Of a stretch of 64,000 bases of DNA, positions 1-9,075 are shown piece after piece. A program made the translations under genes and the position numbers. The stretch's first letter is position 1, and each line of letters begins with the position of its first letter. The DNA is from Roseovarius atlanticus (lineage in GTDB: Bacteria; Pseudomonadota; Alphaproteobacteria; Rhodobacterales; Rhodobacteraceae). The stretch spans positions 434,001 to 498,000 of the forward strand of contig NZ_LAXJ01000003.1 of assembly GCF_001441615.1 (NCBI RefSeq), read 5' to 3'. The notes below the pieces were generated by a model that searched no databases, was not told where the DNA came from, and saw only the letters and a program-made list of their open reading frames with translations.

Positions 1-843
1 CGGAATGCTGCGGCGGTCACAATACGTGTCGATGAACTGCTGGTCGGACCAGAGGCCGTGGGCGGCGCGGTCGATCCCCTCTAGCCCGCGCCCTTCGGTG
101 GTGGCGGGCATGGACCATTGCATGATGACCGCCGCGAGATCGGCATAGGGGTGGCCTGTCGTCGACAGCTCCCAATCGAGCACTGCGGCGACGCGGGGGG
201 CATCGGGCGCGAAGAGCAGGTTGTCGAGGCGGTAGTCGCCATGGACCAGCGTGCGCTGGCCGTCATCGGGGGGCATGTTGGCGAAGAGCCAGTCGATGAG
301 GGCGTCCATCTCGGCGATGTCCTCGGTCGCGGTGGCGCGATATTGCTGGGTCCAACGCTCGGTCTGGCGTTCGCAGTAGTGGCCGGGGGGGCCGTAGTCG
401 GTAAGGCCGGTGGCGTCGAGATCGACGGAATGGATGGCCACGAGGGTTCGGTTCATGGCGTCGATGAGGGGGGCGCGGTTTTCTGGGTCAACTTCGGGCA
501 GGGACGGCTGGTCGAAATTGCGGCCTTCGACATGGTCCATGACGTAGAAGGTCGAGCCGATCACGCTGTCGTCCTCGCAAAGGGCGAGCATTTTTGGGAC
601 CGGCACGTCGGTGTCCGCCAGTGCCTTTTGCACGCGGTATTCGCGGTCGACGGCATGGGCGGATTTGAGCAGCACGCCGGGGGGTTTGCGGCGCAGGACG
701 AAGCGGCCCGAGGGAGTATCGAGCCGGTAGGTGGGGTTGGATTGCCCGCCGGAGAACTTGGTGGCGGTGATCGGGCCTTCGAGCGCGGGCAGGTGAGTCC
801 TGGCCCACGCCTCGAGCGCCGCAGTGTCCAGCGATAGGCTCAC
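1..843 (-). CDS. APH-fold phosphotransferase family protein, C-terminus cut by window edge
   Basis: Kinase-like protein of the aminoglycoside phosphotransferase fold, of the type related to the N-terminal part of ACAD10/ACAD11 and often found beside acyl-CoA ligases or dehydrogenases. A role in phosphorylating hydroxylated acyl groups is known for relatives; the substrate here is unknown. From a GTG at 843 the frame is open for 281 codons to base 1. Visible motifs are the loop [11 protein letters not shown] (residues 31-41), a candidate ATP-binding Lys in VLRRKPPG (Lys53), the catalytic loop [12 protein letters not shown] (200-211) and the metal-binding DWE (223-225). The GTG overlaps the ligase stop as GTGA, so the two are probably translated together. 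Roughly the last 60 residues lie outside the window, judging from usual family length. Confidence 0.85.
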   Translation of the reverse strand, partial: MSLSLDTAALEAWARTHLPALEGPITATKFSGGQSNPTYRLDTPSGRFVLRRKPPGVLLKSAHAVDREYRVQKALADTDVPVPKMLALCEDDSVIGSTFYVMDHVEGRNFDQPSLPEVDPENRAPLIDAMNRTLVAIHSVDLDATGLTDYGPPGHYCERQTERWTQQYRATATEDIAEMDALIDWLFANMPPDDGQRTLVHGDYRLDNLLFAPDAPRVAAVLDWELSTTGHPYADLAAVIMQWSMPATTEGRGLEGIDRAAHGLWSDQQFIDTYCDRRSIP

Positions 844-2477
844 GCGCCGTCCTCGCGCAGGTCGGGGTGAACGTAGTCAGAGAGCTGCTCGCGCAGGGTC
901 AGCTTGGAGACCTTGGCGGTGGCCGTCAGCGGCAGGGCATCGGTGAAGAGGATGTCGTCGGGCATCTGCCACTTGGCGAAATGCGGCTCCAAGTGAGCGT
1001 GGATGTCCGCGAGAGTGGGCTTTTCCTCACCGGCGGGGACCACGACCAGAACAGGGCGTTCGTCCCACTTGGGGTGGGGTACGGCGATGACGGCGCAGGT
1101 GTCGATCATCGGATGCGAGATGGCGGCGTTTTCGAGGTCGATGGAGCTGATCCATTCGCCGCCCGATTTCACCAGGTCCTTGGCGCGGTCGCGCACGATC
1201 AGGCGGCCGTTGGCGTCGACGGTGGCGACGTCGCCGGTGCCGAACCAGCCGTCTTCGTCAATGGCCGCAGAGGTGGCGTCGTCGTTCTGATAGTAGCCGG
1301 AGATGACGGTGCTGCCGCGGACGAAAAGCTCGCCCGGGGTTTCGCCATCGTGCGGCACGAGGGTGCCGTCATCGTCCTTGAGTTTGAACTCGACGCCGAA
1401 GAGGCGGCGGCCGGCGCCGACCTTGGCATCGACGCGCTCGTCGAAGGGCGCGTCGGCAAGGCGGCTGGGCAGGATCCCGCGGGTGCCGATGGGGCTCATC
1501 TCGGTCATGCCCCACGCCTGGTTCACGTTGACGCCCATCTCTTCGAAGGCGGCGATCATCGAGCGGGGGGCGGCGGAGCCCCCGACGACGAGGTCCTTGA
1601 AGCCGTCGGGGGGCGTGCCGCGCTTTGCGATCTCCTGTTGCAGGCCGGCCCAGACGGTGGGCACGCCCCAGGCGGAGAAGACTTGTTCGGCATCCATCAG
1701 ATCATAGAGGCTGGCCCCGTCGAGGTGGCGGCCCGGCATGACCATGGTCATACCCGCCAGCGGCGCGGTATAGGGCATCCCCCACGCATTGACGTGAAAG
1801 AGCGGGACGACGGGCAGCACGCGCGCGCCGTGGCGCAGGCTTTGCGGGTGCCCGGCGATGACCAGAAGCGCGTGCAGCACGGTGGAGCGGTGCGAATAGA
1901 GCGCGCCCTTGGGGTTGCCGGTGGTGCCCGAGGTGTAGCAGAGGCCGGCCGCGGTATCCTCGGGGAAGCTGGGCCAGTCGTAGGTCTGGGGCTGGTCCGC
2001 CAGCAGGTCCTCGTAGGCGAGGGCACCGTCTGGGGCGTCGGGCATATGGTCGGCATCGGTCAGGACGATGACGCGGCAGCCCTTGGGCAATGTCACCTTC
2101 TCCAGAAGGGGTACGAGGCTGATATCGACGCAGATGGCGCTGTCCTGCGCATGGTCGAGGATGTACTGCATCTGGTCAGGCGGCAGGCGAGGATTGATCG
2201 TGTGGCAGACACCGCCGATGCCGGCGATGGCGTAGTAGAGCTCGAAATGGCGGTAGCCGTTCCACGCAAGCGTGGCGATGCGGTCACCGGGTTTCAGCCC
2301 CATCGCATCGAGGGCGTGGGCCAGCTGGCCGACACGGGCCAGGGTTTCGGGGTAGGTGCTGCGGTTAATGTCGCCCTCGTCGCGGACCGAGACCAGCCCC
2401 TGTTCGGGAAAGGCCTCGGCGGCGTAGGTCAGGATGTCGAGGATCCTGAGCGGGCGGTGCTGCATCTGGCCGAGCAT
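840..2477 (-). CDS. Acyl-CoA synthetase (AMP-forming), medium/long-chain or DmdB-like
   Basis: ATP-dependent acyl-CoA ligase of the ANL superfamily, 545 residues, which activates a carboxylic acid through an acyl-adenylate. Seen: the P-loop [19 protein letters not shown] (residues 180-198), the A5-type stretch AWGMTEMSP, the hinge [12 protein letters not shown] followed by [14 protein letters not shown], and a C-terminal ATAKVSK with the likely catalytic Lys (the usual TGK is AK here). The N-terminus MLGQM and overall pattern match the family that contains both fatty-acid ligases and the methylmercaptopropionate ligase DmdB of roseobacters; the substrate cannot be decided from sequence alone. 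The stop overlaps the GTG of the kinase-like gene, so the pair likely handles the same acyl substrate. Confidence 0.9.
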   Translation of the reverse strand: MLGQMQHRPLRILDILTYAAEAFPEQGLVSVRDEGDINRSTYPETLARVGQLAHALDAMGLKPGDRIATLAWNGYRHFELYYAIAGIGGVCHTINPRLPPDQMQYILDHAQDSAICVDISLVPLLEKVTLPKGCRVIVLTDADHMPDAPDGALAYEDLLADQPQTYDWPSFPEDTAAGLCYTSGTTGNPKGALYSHRSTVLHALLVIAGHPQSLRHGARVLPVVPLFHVNAWGMPYTAPLAGMTMVMPGRHLDGASLYDLMDAEQVFSAWGVPTVWAGLQQEIAKRGTPPDGFKDLVVGGSAAPRSMIAAFEEMGVNVNQAWGMTEMSPIGTRGILPSRLADAPFDERVDAKVGAGRRLFGVEFKLKDDDGTLVPHDGETPGELFVRGSTVISGYYQNDDATSAAIDEDGWFGTGDVATVDANGRLIVRDRAKDLVKSGGEWISSIDLENAAISHPMIDTCAVIAVPHPKWDERPVLVVVPAGEEKPTLADIHAHLEPHFAKWQMPDDILFTDALPLTATAKVSKLTLREQLSDYVHPDLREDGA

Positions 2478-2612
2478 GGTGTGGTCCCCCTGAACGGAAT
2501 GGCGGGATCAATTGGTGGCACGAATGGGCCGGGGGTTCAATCGTGTGGGGCAAGGCTTGACGAGCCGCGCCAAACGCCGCAAGAGCGGGGCACACCAGAA
2601 GGAGTGCCTGCC

Positions 2613-3293
2613 ATGACGTTCGACCGTTCCGTCAAGATCGCGCCATCCATCCTGTCTGCCGATTTCGCCAATTTTGGGGCCGAGATTCGGGCCATCGAGG
2701 ATCAGGGCGCGGACTGGGTGCATGTGGACGTGATGGACGGGCATTTCGTGCCGAACCTGACCTTCGGCCCCCCGGCAGTGAAGGCGTTTCGTCCGCATGT
2801 GAAGACCTTCATGGACGTGCACCTGATGATTTCCCCGGTTGATGCGTATATCGACGCCTATGCCGAGGCGGGCGCGGACATGATCAGCGCCCATGTGGAG
2901 GCTGGCCCACATATTCACCGCACCTTGCAGGCCATTCGCGCGGCGGGCTGCAAGGCAGGGGTCTGCGTGAACCCCGGCACGCCGCTGGAGGCCATCGAGT
3001 ACGTTCTGGACATGGTCGACATGGTGGTGCTGATGACGGTGAACCCCGGCTTTGGCGGGCAGAAGTTCATCATGTCGGGCGTCGAGAAGACGCGCCGCCT
3101 GCGCCAGATGATCGGCGACCGCGAGGTGCATATCCAGATCGACGGCGGCGTGACGCCCGAGACGGCACCGCTGGTGGTGGAGGCGGGCGCGGATGTGCTG
3201 GTGGCCGGGTCGGCGGTGTTCAAAGGCGGCTCGGTGGACAAGCCCGAGGTCTATGGGCAGAACATGCAGGCGATCCGAGCGGCGGTCGGCTGA
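2613..3293 (+). CDS. rpe: Ribulose-phosphate 3-epimerase
   Basis: Interconverts ribulose 5-phosphate and xylulose 5-phosphate in the pentose phosphate and Calvin pathways; a cytosolic TIM barrel of 226 residues, normal for the family. Seen: the N-terminal APSILSADF signature, [17 protein letters not shown] with the metal-binding His and catalytic Asp, DVHLMI, the phosphate-binding [12 protein letters not shown] loop, and IDGGVTPET followed by AGSAVF near the end. The ATG at 2613 is preceded by GAAGGAG at a good distance; the longer open frame upstream only reads through the antisense of the ligase. It stands alone, divergent from the ligase and convergent with the next gene. Confidence 0.97.
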   Translation: MTFDRSVKIAPSILSADFANFGAEIRAIEDQGADWVHVDVMDGHFVPNLTFGPPAVKAFRPHVKTFMDVHLMISPVDAYIDAYAEAGADMISAHVEAGPHIHRTLQAIRAAGCKAGVCVNPGTPLEAIEYVLDMVDMVVLMTVNPGFGGQKFIMSGVEKTRRLRQMIGDREVHIQIDGGVTPETAPLVVEAGADVLVAGSAVFKGGSVDKPEVYGQNMQAIRAAVG

Positions 3294-3319
3294 GGCGAGG
3301 CCGCCATTTCAAGGCGCTC

Positions 3320-3991
3320 TCAGATGACTGAGCGGACGGCGTGGCGTAGCTCGTCGTGCATGACCCAGACCGACGCGGTTTCGCTTTCGCCTTCAATGAG
3401 GTAGCCCAGAACCTCGCGCGCATCCTTCGGATCGGTTGCCGCGCCGGAGCGGGGTTCTACGCCAAGAAAGTCACCGACAAGCGAGCCGGCTCTTTTCAGA
3501 GCTTTCATGGCAGTGTCCTGTGATTTGTATCCGGATGCCCTGGTCGATGCGGCCAGGGTCATTCCGTCGTCACCGGCAACGGCAAGCGCCTTGAGCATGG
3601 CCAGTTGCGAATCCGTCAGTTTCATTTGCCGAAGCGCCTCGATGAATTCTTCCTTGCTGGGGATCGCGCTGTCGGAGCGTTCGTCCCAGCGGCGCGCTTC
3701 GGTGCGATTGGCGCTGCGGGCCCGCAAGCTTTCTTTCAGTGCCTCGATTGCGTCGGCCTCGGACGTGCCGGACGCTTCGGCGATCAGCCCCTGACTCTTG
3801 GAGCCGGTGGCGGGGAAGGCACGCGCTATGAAGTCGCCATTCAACCGGCCTGCACGGATCAGGTAATTGCCGAACGCGTCCTCGACGATCGTCGCGGCGT
3901 CTGCTGCCTTGATCTGCGTGCCAGCGGCGCTGGGTTTCTTCTTGGCTTTGCTTTTCGACATGTCGATATCCATGGTTGCGGTTCGTTTCAT
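3320..3991 (-). CDS. Hypothetical protein, 223 aa, coupled to an upstream small membrane protein
   Basis: No family recognised. The ATG at 3991 shares its first base with the TGA of the small upstream gene (TGATG), which is the best argument for this start; later ATGs at 3973 and 3961 are possible. The product begins with a Lys-rich segment (SKSKAKKKPS), then a compact region with TIVEDAFGNYLIRAGRL and a mostly helical, charged middle. Residues around 120-170 (KEEFIEALRQMKLTDSQLAM and ASGYKSQDTAMKALKRAG) read like a winged-helix or DNA-binding helical bundle, and the C-terminus ends with EVLGYLIEGESETASVWVMH. A nucleic-acid-related role is a guess. It is convergent with rpe. Confidence 0.6.
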   Translation of the reverse strand: MKRTATMDIDMSKSKAKKKPSAAGTQIKAADAATIVEDAFGNYLIRAGRLNGDFIARAFPATGSKSQGLIAEASGTSEADAIEALKESLRARSANRTEARRWDERSDSAIPSKEEFIEALRQMKLTDSQLAMLKALAVAGDDGMTLAASTRASGYKSQDTAMKALKRAGSLVGDFLGVEPRSGAATDPKDAREVLGYLIEGESETASVWVMHDELRHAVRSVI

Positions 3992-4173
3992 CAGGCGAAA
4001 ACGGCTCGGGCCAGTATCCAGGTTGTCCACAGCGCCAGAACGACAAGCAAAACCCATTTCAAATTGAAAACAGTGCGCCTGTTTCGGCCGAGTTTGAGGC
4101 TGCTGCCCAACCGTTCGTTCAGTGGTCTTTGTTTCTTTCTTTCGAAATCAACGGTGACTTTTTTCCGCGTCAT
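3991..4173 (-). CDS. Small single-pass membrane protein, 60 aa, unknown function
   Basis: A 60-residue protein with a strongly basic N-terminal half (KKVTVDFERKKQRP and LGRNRRT) followed by one predicted membrane helix of about 22 residues near the C-terminus (KWVLLVVLALWTTWILARAVF). The basic side would stay in the cytoplasm. Its stop overlaps the start of the following 223-residue protein by one base, so the two are probably co-translated. No convincing Shine-Dalgarno is seen before the ATG, so the start is uncertain. No family recognised. Confidence 0.45.
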   Translation of the reverse strand: MTRKKVTVDFERKKQRPLNERLGSSLKLGRNRRTVFNLKWVLLVVLALWTTWILARAVFA

Positions 4174-4344
4174 GAGTTTGCCGGTACGGCCCGCATTGAC
4201 GCCAAGGCGCGAAACGACAGCGGACGACGTCCGTCGCGCCGGGCGCCATGGGTCGGTGCACGATTGCGAAACGCCACTGTCAGAACTCCTTGATGCCCCT
4301 GGAAATGCGCCAGTCGCAGCTGCATGTCGGCAGACGTGCCGGGC

Positions 4345-4680
4345 TTAGCTTTCGGTGGATTCGGTCTGCGCCGCGCGGCTTTGGGACCCAGTTGCGGGCT
4401 TGGTCGGCGCACTGCGCATGCCGAACTTGCGGAATGGCAATTTCTTGGCTGGCTCGCTCAGGAATTCCTTGAGGTCCAGTTGTTTCTTCGGTGTCGAATA
4501 GCCCATTTTTTCTACTTTCATTTGAATGCGTTGCAGCGGCCCGGGTTCGCGTGGGAACCAGGGCTGCCGTACTTGGTCTTCGCGGCGCATCGTGCGACGC
4601 GGTCTTTCGAATTTCCTGACAACGATCCCTGCACGACACGTGCCTTGGGCCGCATTTTTCGGCCCGGTCGAGTCGTTCAT
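4345..4680 (-). CDS. Possible hypothetical protein, up to 111 aa
   Basis: An open frame whose C-terminal half looks protein-like (KKQLDLKEFLSEPAKKLPF, then a Ser/Thr/Gln-rich tail), while the first 50 residues are Arg/Pro-rich and less convincing. A shorter version beginning at an ATG at 4521 (58 residues) may be the real product. Neither start has a clear ribosome binding site. No family recognised; it lies upstream of the small membrane protein gene in the same direction. Reported with low confidence so that the stretch is not left blank. Confidence 0.3.
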   Translation of the reverse strand: MNDSTGPKNAAQGTCRAGIVVRKFERPRRTMRREDQVRQPWFPREPGPLQRIQMKVEKMGYSTPKKQLDLKEFLSEPAKKLPFRKFGMRSAPTKPATGSQSRAAQTESTES

Positions 4681-4817
4681 GTCCAAACCCGCAGCCGGCC
4701 CGTGTCAGACCCGGAGATTTGCTCCGGCTGCGGTTTATTCACCGCGCCCGGCCATGACGTGCGTCTGCCGGAAGCGGTGCTGGCACGATCAGGCGACGCG
4801 CGACCGCGGGCGATCCT

Positions 4818-5054
4818 TTACCGGGAGAGCCCTGCGTCGCGTGCTTCTCGGGCCAGCTTGAGCTTGGCGCTCTTTTGCACCCGCTCATTGGCCTCGGCGT
4901 CCAGGATCTCTCTGGCCGCCGCTGTGGTCTTGTCCAGCTTTGTGGCAGGCGCGGCCGGGGCGTCCTTGAAGACGCTGGAGGGCGTCAGGTGCCGCCCGCC
5001 ATTGCCGGTCTGCGGTGGGACCTCTTTGAAGACGTCGTCGAGGGAAAAGCTCAC
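4818..5054 (-). CDS. Small hypothetical protein coupled to the cold-shock gene, 78 aa
   Basis: Begins at a GTG that overlaps the stop of the cold-shock gene as GTGA, so it is almost certainly translated from the same mRNA. The product is hydrophilic: an N-terminal MSFSLDDVFKEVPP, a Pro/Ala-rich linker, then a long charged helix (AAAREILDAEANERVQKSAK) and a basic C-terminus LKLAREARDAGLSR. No membrane segment, no Cys, no known motif. The link to a cold-shock RNA-binding protein suggests an RNA- or stress-related role, but this is inference from position only. Confidence 0.7.
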   Translation of the reverse strand: MSFSLDDVFKEVPPQTGNGGRHLTPSSVFKDAPAAPATKLDKTTAAAREILDAEANERVQKSAKLKLAREARDAGLSR

Positions 5055-5257
5055 GCGAGTTCCAGCGCGTTGGCGGACTCCCGACCGTCGCGGCCGGTCT
5101 CGGTCTCGAACTTGACCTTCTGGCCATCGTCCAGACCGCTGATGCCAGCGCGCTCAAGCTCGGAGATGTGAACGAACACATCCTTGCCGCCGCTCTCCGG
5201 CTGAATGAATCCGAAACCTTTGGTTGAATTGAACCATTTCACGGTGCCATTGGCCAT
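5051..5257 (-). CDS. Cold-shock domain protein (CspA family)
   Basis: A 68-residue single-domain OB-fold RNA chaperone that binds single-stranded nucleic acid and melts mRNA structure at low temperature. Both RNA-binding motifs are present: KGFGFI (RNP1, residues 13-18) and VFVHIS (RNP2, 27-32), after the usual N-terminal NGTVKWFN. The ATG at 5257 follows AGGAG at a normal distance; the frame stays open upstream but has no coding character there. The downstream small gene overlaps its stop. The roughly 350-base region upstream could carry a long leader, as many cold-shock genes have, but no specific cold box was identified. Confidence 0.96.
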   Translation of the reverse strand: MANGTVKWFNSTKGFGFIQPESGGKDVFVHISELERAGISGLDDGQKVKFETETGRDGRESANALELA

Positions 5258-5610
5258 ATCCGTGTACTCCTGTTTGGGTGCTGCCCACAGAATGCGGCAG
5301 CCCGGCATAGTCAGACTGAATCGATCAACTGAGAGCCGGGTAAACGGAAGCAGCGGTTCGAGAGAACAACATAAGCTAGTAACAGGTAGGCGTTCGGCGG
5401 GCATAATACAAGATGCATCAGCATAGTCGGACGTTCTATTTCCGGGCCGCTGCCAGTATTCCGACACTTGATAGCAATGTTGAGCCCGGCTGGTCTGCAT
5501 TTTGGCGTGAAAGGCTGATGTCCGCTCTGCTTGAGGCGTGCAGGGATCGCGCCACGGTCCGGAAGGGACCGGCGGCGGTCTTCACTGGCGGCGCGAAGCA
5601 AAGGACAAAC
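5258..5610. other. Intergenic region between cspA-type gene and the rpmB terminator
   Basis: About 350 bases with no convincing gene. It must hold the promoter and 5' leader of the leftward cold-shock gene, and its far end is the region past the rpmB terminator. It is less GC-rich than the surroundings near 5360-5420 (runs such as ACAACATAAGC), as expected of a promoter zone, but I cannot name definite -35/-10 boxes. Open frames crossing it are rich in Arg, Ser and Pro and look non-coding. Confidence 0.6.
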
Positions 5611-5638
5611 AAAAAAGCCCCGCCATTTGGCAGGGCCT
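5611..5638 (-). terminator. Rho-independent terminator of rpmB
   Basis: Read on the minus strand this is a GGCCCTGCC / GGCGGGGC stem with a four-base AAAT loop, followed at once by TTTTTTG. It lies 26 bases after the rpmB stop codon. It is the cleanest intrinsic terminator in the window. Confidence 0.9.
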
Positions 5639-5663
5639 TGGTCGTGTCGATGCCGAGCGGCGA

Positions 5664-5954
5664 TCAGGCGTTGGCGGCCTGCGCCTTGGCGATCTCTTTC
5701 TTGACCTTCAGCACGCGGTCGGAAAGTTCGGTATCCTTGGCCTTGGCTAGGAAACGGTCCAGCCCGCCGCGGTGATCGACGCTGCGCAGGGCAGCGGCGG
5801 TGATGCGCAGCTTGATGCCGCGGCCCAGCGTTTCGGATTGCAGGGTCACGTCGTTCAGATTGGGCAGGTAGCGACGCTTGGTCTTGTTATTGGCGTGGCT
5901 GGAGTTGTTGCCAACCATCGGGCCTTTTCCGGTCAGTTCGCAGCGGCGCGACAT
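5664..5954 (-). CDS. rpmB: 50S ribosomal protein L28
   Basis: Structural protein of the large ribosomal subunit, 96 residues, the usual alphaproteobacterial length (longer than the 78-residue enterobacterial form). Seen: [20 protein letters not shown] at the N-terminus with the family-typical CxxTGK, then [10 protein letters not shown] and a basic middle [14 protein letters not shown]. The ATG at 5954 gives the standard MSRRC start; the in-frame upstream extension is not supported. Monocistronic, ending in a strong terminator. Confidence 0.98.
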   Translation of the reverse strand: MSRRCELTGKGPMVGNNSSHANNKTKRRYLPNLNDVTLQSETLGRGIKLRITAAALRSVDHRGGLDRFLAKAKDTELSDRVLKVKKEIAKAQAANA

Positions 5955-6185
5955 GGGGTCATCCTCGTTTTTGTCGGGCCGCACGGGCGGTCCCACTCAA
6001 TGCAAAGGGGCACCGCCATAGGCAGCGCCCTGAATTCCGTTGCGCGTCTTTACGGCCATCGGATCAGCGCGTCAAGGGATTCGGACGGGGTTTTTACAGG
6101 CGGGCGTCAAGCCGTGGGAAAGCATACGCCATTATTTTGGCCCGCTAAACCGGCTGTTAGGGATTATGCCTCTAGAACCCTCGAT

Positions 6186-6500
6186 ATGAGACGGTCTTTT
6201 TTCATCGACTCGTACCTTGTGGGGCTTCTTGCGGTGCTTTTTCTGGCGACGCTGCCGGTGGCATTGATGATGTCCGGTCCGGCGCAGGCGGGGCGGCCGG
6301 CGCTGGTCGTGGTTCCGCCATGGACCGACGACCCGGGCCGCATCATCGCGGCGGCCGGGGGCAGGGAAATAGGGTTGGTGGCGGCGCCAATGGCGCGGCT
6401 TGCCGTACTGGAGAGACCGGCGGAGGCGGTCGCCGGCGGGGCCTGGGCGGTTCTCGATGCCACCGCGCTGGCGTCACTTTGTGGATCCAAGGGGGGCTGA
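6186..6500 (+). CDS. Hypothetical membrane-anchored protein, 104 aa
   Basis: Starts [10 protein letters not shown] and has one N-terminal hydrophobic helix (about residues 8-32, [19 protein letters not shown]) that could be a signal anchor, followed by a small domain with [22 protein letters not shown] and a short Ala-rich region. The pattern PPW...PGRII..AGG is one I recall from small alphaproteobacterial proteins of unknown function. It ends one base before the start of the chemoreceptor gene, so the two are probably one transcript and may work at the same membrane. No enzymatic motif. Confidence 0.65.
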   Translation: MRRSFFIDSYLVGLLAVLFLATLPVALMMSGPAQAGRPALVVVPPWTDDPGRIIAAAGGREIGLVAAPMARLAVLERPAEAVAGGAWAVLDATALASLCGSKGG

Positions 6501-6501
6501 G

Positions 6502-8091
6502 ATGATCGGTGCCGGAACGGAAGACAGCGAAGATCGCGTGAGGTTCGCGGCATTCATGCTGCTGCTGATGGTCCCGCTGCCGGCGGCGGCGGCTTGGACG
6601 GTGGGCAACGCGGTTCTGCCGCTCCTGCTTCTTTCGCTCGGTTTCGCGGGAGCGGGCCTGCTGGCGCATCGGGAGCGCAGCCGGCTGGCGCGCGGCGCGT
6701 TGGCGGCGGGCCTCGTAGGACAATCGGCCCTGTTCACGGCGGCGCTGTCGGGACACCCGTGGCAGATCGACAGCCACATGATGTTCTTTGCCGTGCTGGC
6801 GGTGGTTTCGACGATGGGCAGCATCCGGGTGCTGATCCTGGCCTGCGGCCTGACGGCGGTGCATCACCTTGGCCTGACGCTGGCCCTGCCGGCGATGGTT
6901 TATCCGTCTGTCGACCTTGTCGGCAATGTGATTCGTACCGCGGTTCACGGCACGATCGTCGTTATCGAGGGCGGCATCCTGTCCCTGTCGATGCTGGATG
7001 CGAACCGGCGGCGCGCGACGATGGTGGAACAGCGCAGCGCGGCGCAACGGCTGACCGAAGAGGCGGACACCGCGCGAATGGCGGCCCAGCGGGCGGGCCG
7101 AGAGGCACAGGATCTTGTCGGTGTGCTGCGCGATCGGCTCAACACGCTTGCCGCTGGCGATCTGAGCGAGACGATCGAAGATCCGTTCCCGCCCGAGTAT
7201 GAAAGTCTGCGGCAAGACTTCAACACCACGGTCAGGAGTTTGCGGAAACTGATTGGCGCAGTTGCCGCGAATGCGACCGAGATTCATCTGCGCGCCGAGG
7301 AACTGAGTGCCGGGTCGCTGGACTTGTCTCGACGTACAGAAGGCCAGGCCGCCACACTGGAGGAGACGGCCGCGGCGCTTGAAGAAATGACGTCGAGCGT
7401 GCGAACGACAGCCGAGGGCACCTCGCGCGTCAGGGAGGTGGTCGGACAGACCCGCGCCCAGGCCGAGACCAGCGGAAACGTCGTGCGCGATGCCATCGGG
7501 GCGATGTCCGAAATCAAGACGTCGTCGGACGAGATAAATCAGATCATTGGCGTGATCGACGATATCGCTTTCCAGACCAATCTTCTGGCATTGAATGCCG
7601 GGGTCGAGGCGGCGCGTGCGGGCGATGCAGGCCGCGGTTTCGCCGTCGTCGCCTCGGAAGTGCGGGCGCTGGCGCAGCGCAGTGCGGACTCGGCGCGCGA
7701 GATCAAAGGCTTGATCGGTGCGGGCACCGCGTACGTGGAAAATGGCGTTTCATTGGTGAACAACGCGGGGGATGCGCTGACTGAAATCGTCACCCGCGTC
7801 GGCAATATCGCGGACCTGATCGGCGAGATCGCCAACGGTGCGCATGAGCAATCGGCGAGCCTCACGGAACTGAGTACCAGTGTCGCGCAGCTTGACCAGG
7901 TCACACAGCAGAATGCCGCGATGGTGGAAGAGTCGTCGGCGGCCTCCACCACGCTCAAGAAGGAAGCGGAGACCTTGCACGAGATGGTAAAGAGCTTCCG
8001 TCTTCAGAGCGGTGGCACCGCAGATGCGGAACCCACCATGAGCGCATCAGAAGGTCCCGCGCCGAAGGCCGCCGGGTGGCAGGCCGCCTGA
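6502..8091 (+). CDS. Methyl-accepting chemotaxis protein with multi-pass membrane sensor domain
   Basis: Chemoreceptor of 529 residues that would signal to CheA/CheW. Residues about 14-165 form around six hydrophobic segments instead of the usual two-helix periplasmic sensor; within them are [14 protein letters not shown] (His85, Asp90, His92), [12 protein letters not shown] (His121-122) and TAVHG (His149). Residues about 170-270 look like a HAMP-type linker. The cytoplasmic signalling domain (about 270-510) contains the hairpin tip [20 protein letters not shown] followed by [18 protein letters not shown], and Glu/Gln pairs suitable for methylation such as [13 protein letters not shown]. There is no C-terminal CheR pentapeptide; the end is GWQAA. 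Start ATG 6502 lies one base after the stop of the 104-residue protein, with GGGG upstream. Confidence 0.93.
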   Translation: MIGAGTEDSEDRVRFAAFMLLLMVPLPAAAAWTVGNAVLPLLLLSLGFAGAGLLAHRERSRLARGALAAGLVGQSALFTAALSGHPWQIDSHMMFFAVLAVVSTMGSIRVLILACGLTAVHHLGLTLALPAMVYPSVDLVGNVIRTAVHGTIVVIEGGILSLSMLDANRRRATMVEQRSAAQRLTEEADTARMAAQRAGREAQDLVGVLRDRLNTLAAGDLSETIEDPFPPEYESLRQDFNTTVRSLRKLIGAVAANATEIHLRAEELSAGSLDLSRRTEGQAATLEETAAALEEMTSSVRTTAEGTSRVREVVGQTRAQAETSGNVVRDAIGAMSEIKTSSDEINQIIGVIDDIAFQTNLLALNAGVEAARAGDAGRGFAVVASEVRALAQRSADSAREIKGLIGAGTAYVENGVSLVNNAGDALTEIVTRVGNIADLIGEIANGAHEQSASLTELSTSVAQLDQVTQQNAAMVEESSAASTTLKKEAETLHEMVKSFRLQSGGTADAEPTMSASEGPAPKAAGWQAA

Positions 8092-8100
8092 CCGGCTTTG

Positions 8101-9075
8101 TCAACCGCGTCCGTGCGGCGCGGTGAGATCGAGATCGGGGCCGATGGGAATGATGCGGTGCGGGTTCACCATGTCATGGCTGTAGTGGTAATGCTGGGTG
8201 ATGTGGTCGAAATTCACCGTCATCGCCACTTCGGGCCATTGATAGAGTTCCCGCAGGTAGCCCCACATGTTGGGATAATCGACGATCCGGGCGCGGTTGC
8301 ACTTGAAGTGCCCGTGATAGACCTTGTCGAACCGGATGAGCGTGGTGAAAAGCCGCCAGTCGGCTTCGGTCACGCGGTCGCCGGCAAGGTAGCGCCGCCG
8401 TGACAGGATGTCTTCCAGCCAGTCGAGCGAGTCGAAAAGCGGCACAACCGCATCGTCATAGGCCTTTTGCGTCGTGGCGAAGCCGGCCTTGTAGACGCCG
8501 TTGTTCACCGTGTCGTAGACGCGGTCGTTGATCGGATCGATTTCGCTGCGCAGATCCTCGGGATAGTAGTCTTCGGTATTGCCGGTGATGTCGTCGAAGG
8601 CGGTGTTGAACATGCGAATGATCTCGGCGCTTTCATTGGACACGATCGTCTCGCGCTGCATGTCCCACAGGATCGGCACGGTGACGTGGCCAGTCGTATT
8701 GGGATCGGAGCGGATGTAGATGTCACGTGCGAACGGCAGGCCGTAGAGCTTGTCGCCCGTCGCGCCGGGAAAGTCCGTGTCGAAGGTCCAGCCGTCCGAC
8801 AGCATGTGCGGGTGCACAACGGACACGTCGATCAGGTCGGTCAGCGCCTTCAACCGGCGGAAGATCAGTGTCCGATGCGCCCAGGGACAGGCAAGCGAGA
8901 CGTAGAGGTGGTAGCGCCCCGGCTCGGCCTTGAAGCCGCCCTCGCCGCTGGGTCCGGCGCTGCCGTCGGCGGTGATCCAGTTGCGGAATTGCGACGTGTC
9001 GCGCTTGAATGCGCCGCCGTGTTTCTTGGTGTCGTACCAGCCGGTGTGCCAGACGCCGTCTATCAGTTCGCCCAT
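8101..9075 (-). CDS. Glutathionyl-hydroquinone reductase-type glutathione S-transferase (Xi class)
   Basis: 324-residue omega/Xi-class GST that reduces glutathionyl-hydroquinones and related quinone conjugates, cytosolic. Seen: the active-site motif LACPWAHRTLI with Cys63, the preceding GRYHLYVS strand, the long insert typical of the ECM4/YqjG group (SDGWTFDTDFPGATGDKLYG), SNESAEIIRMFN for the gamma-Glu site and the C-terminal RFDKVYHGHFKCN and PNMWGYLRELYQ helices. The ATG at 9075 is preceded by AAAGGAGG at ideal spacing, which fixes the start; the frame upstream is open but lacks coding character. Convergent with the chemoreceptor gene, 9 bases apart. Confidence 0.95.
   Translation of the reverse strand: MGELIDGVWHTGWYDTKKHGGAFKRDTSQFRNWITADGSAGPSGEGGFKAEPGRYHLYVSLACPWAHRTLIFRRLKALTDLIDVSVVHPHMLSDGWTFDTDFPGATGDKLYGLPFARDIYIRSDPNTTGHVTVPILWDMQRETIVSNESAEIIRMFNTAFDDITGNTEDYYPEDLRSEIDPINDRVYDTVNNGVYKAGFATTQKAYDDAVVPLFDSLDWLEDILSRRRYLAGDRVTEADWRLFTTLIRFDKVYHGHFKCNRARIVDYPNMWGYLRELYQWPEVAMTVNFDHITQHYHYSHDMVNPHRIIPIGPDLDLTAPHGRG

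Noticed and set aside
867..2612. A long rightward open frame that runs through the antisense of the acyl-CoA ligase and joins rpe in frame
   Set aside because: It is the complement of a clear ligase gene, its translation is Gly/Val/Asp/His-rich without motifs, and rpe has its own start and ribosome binding site at 2613.
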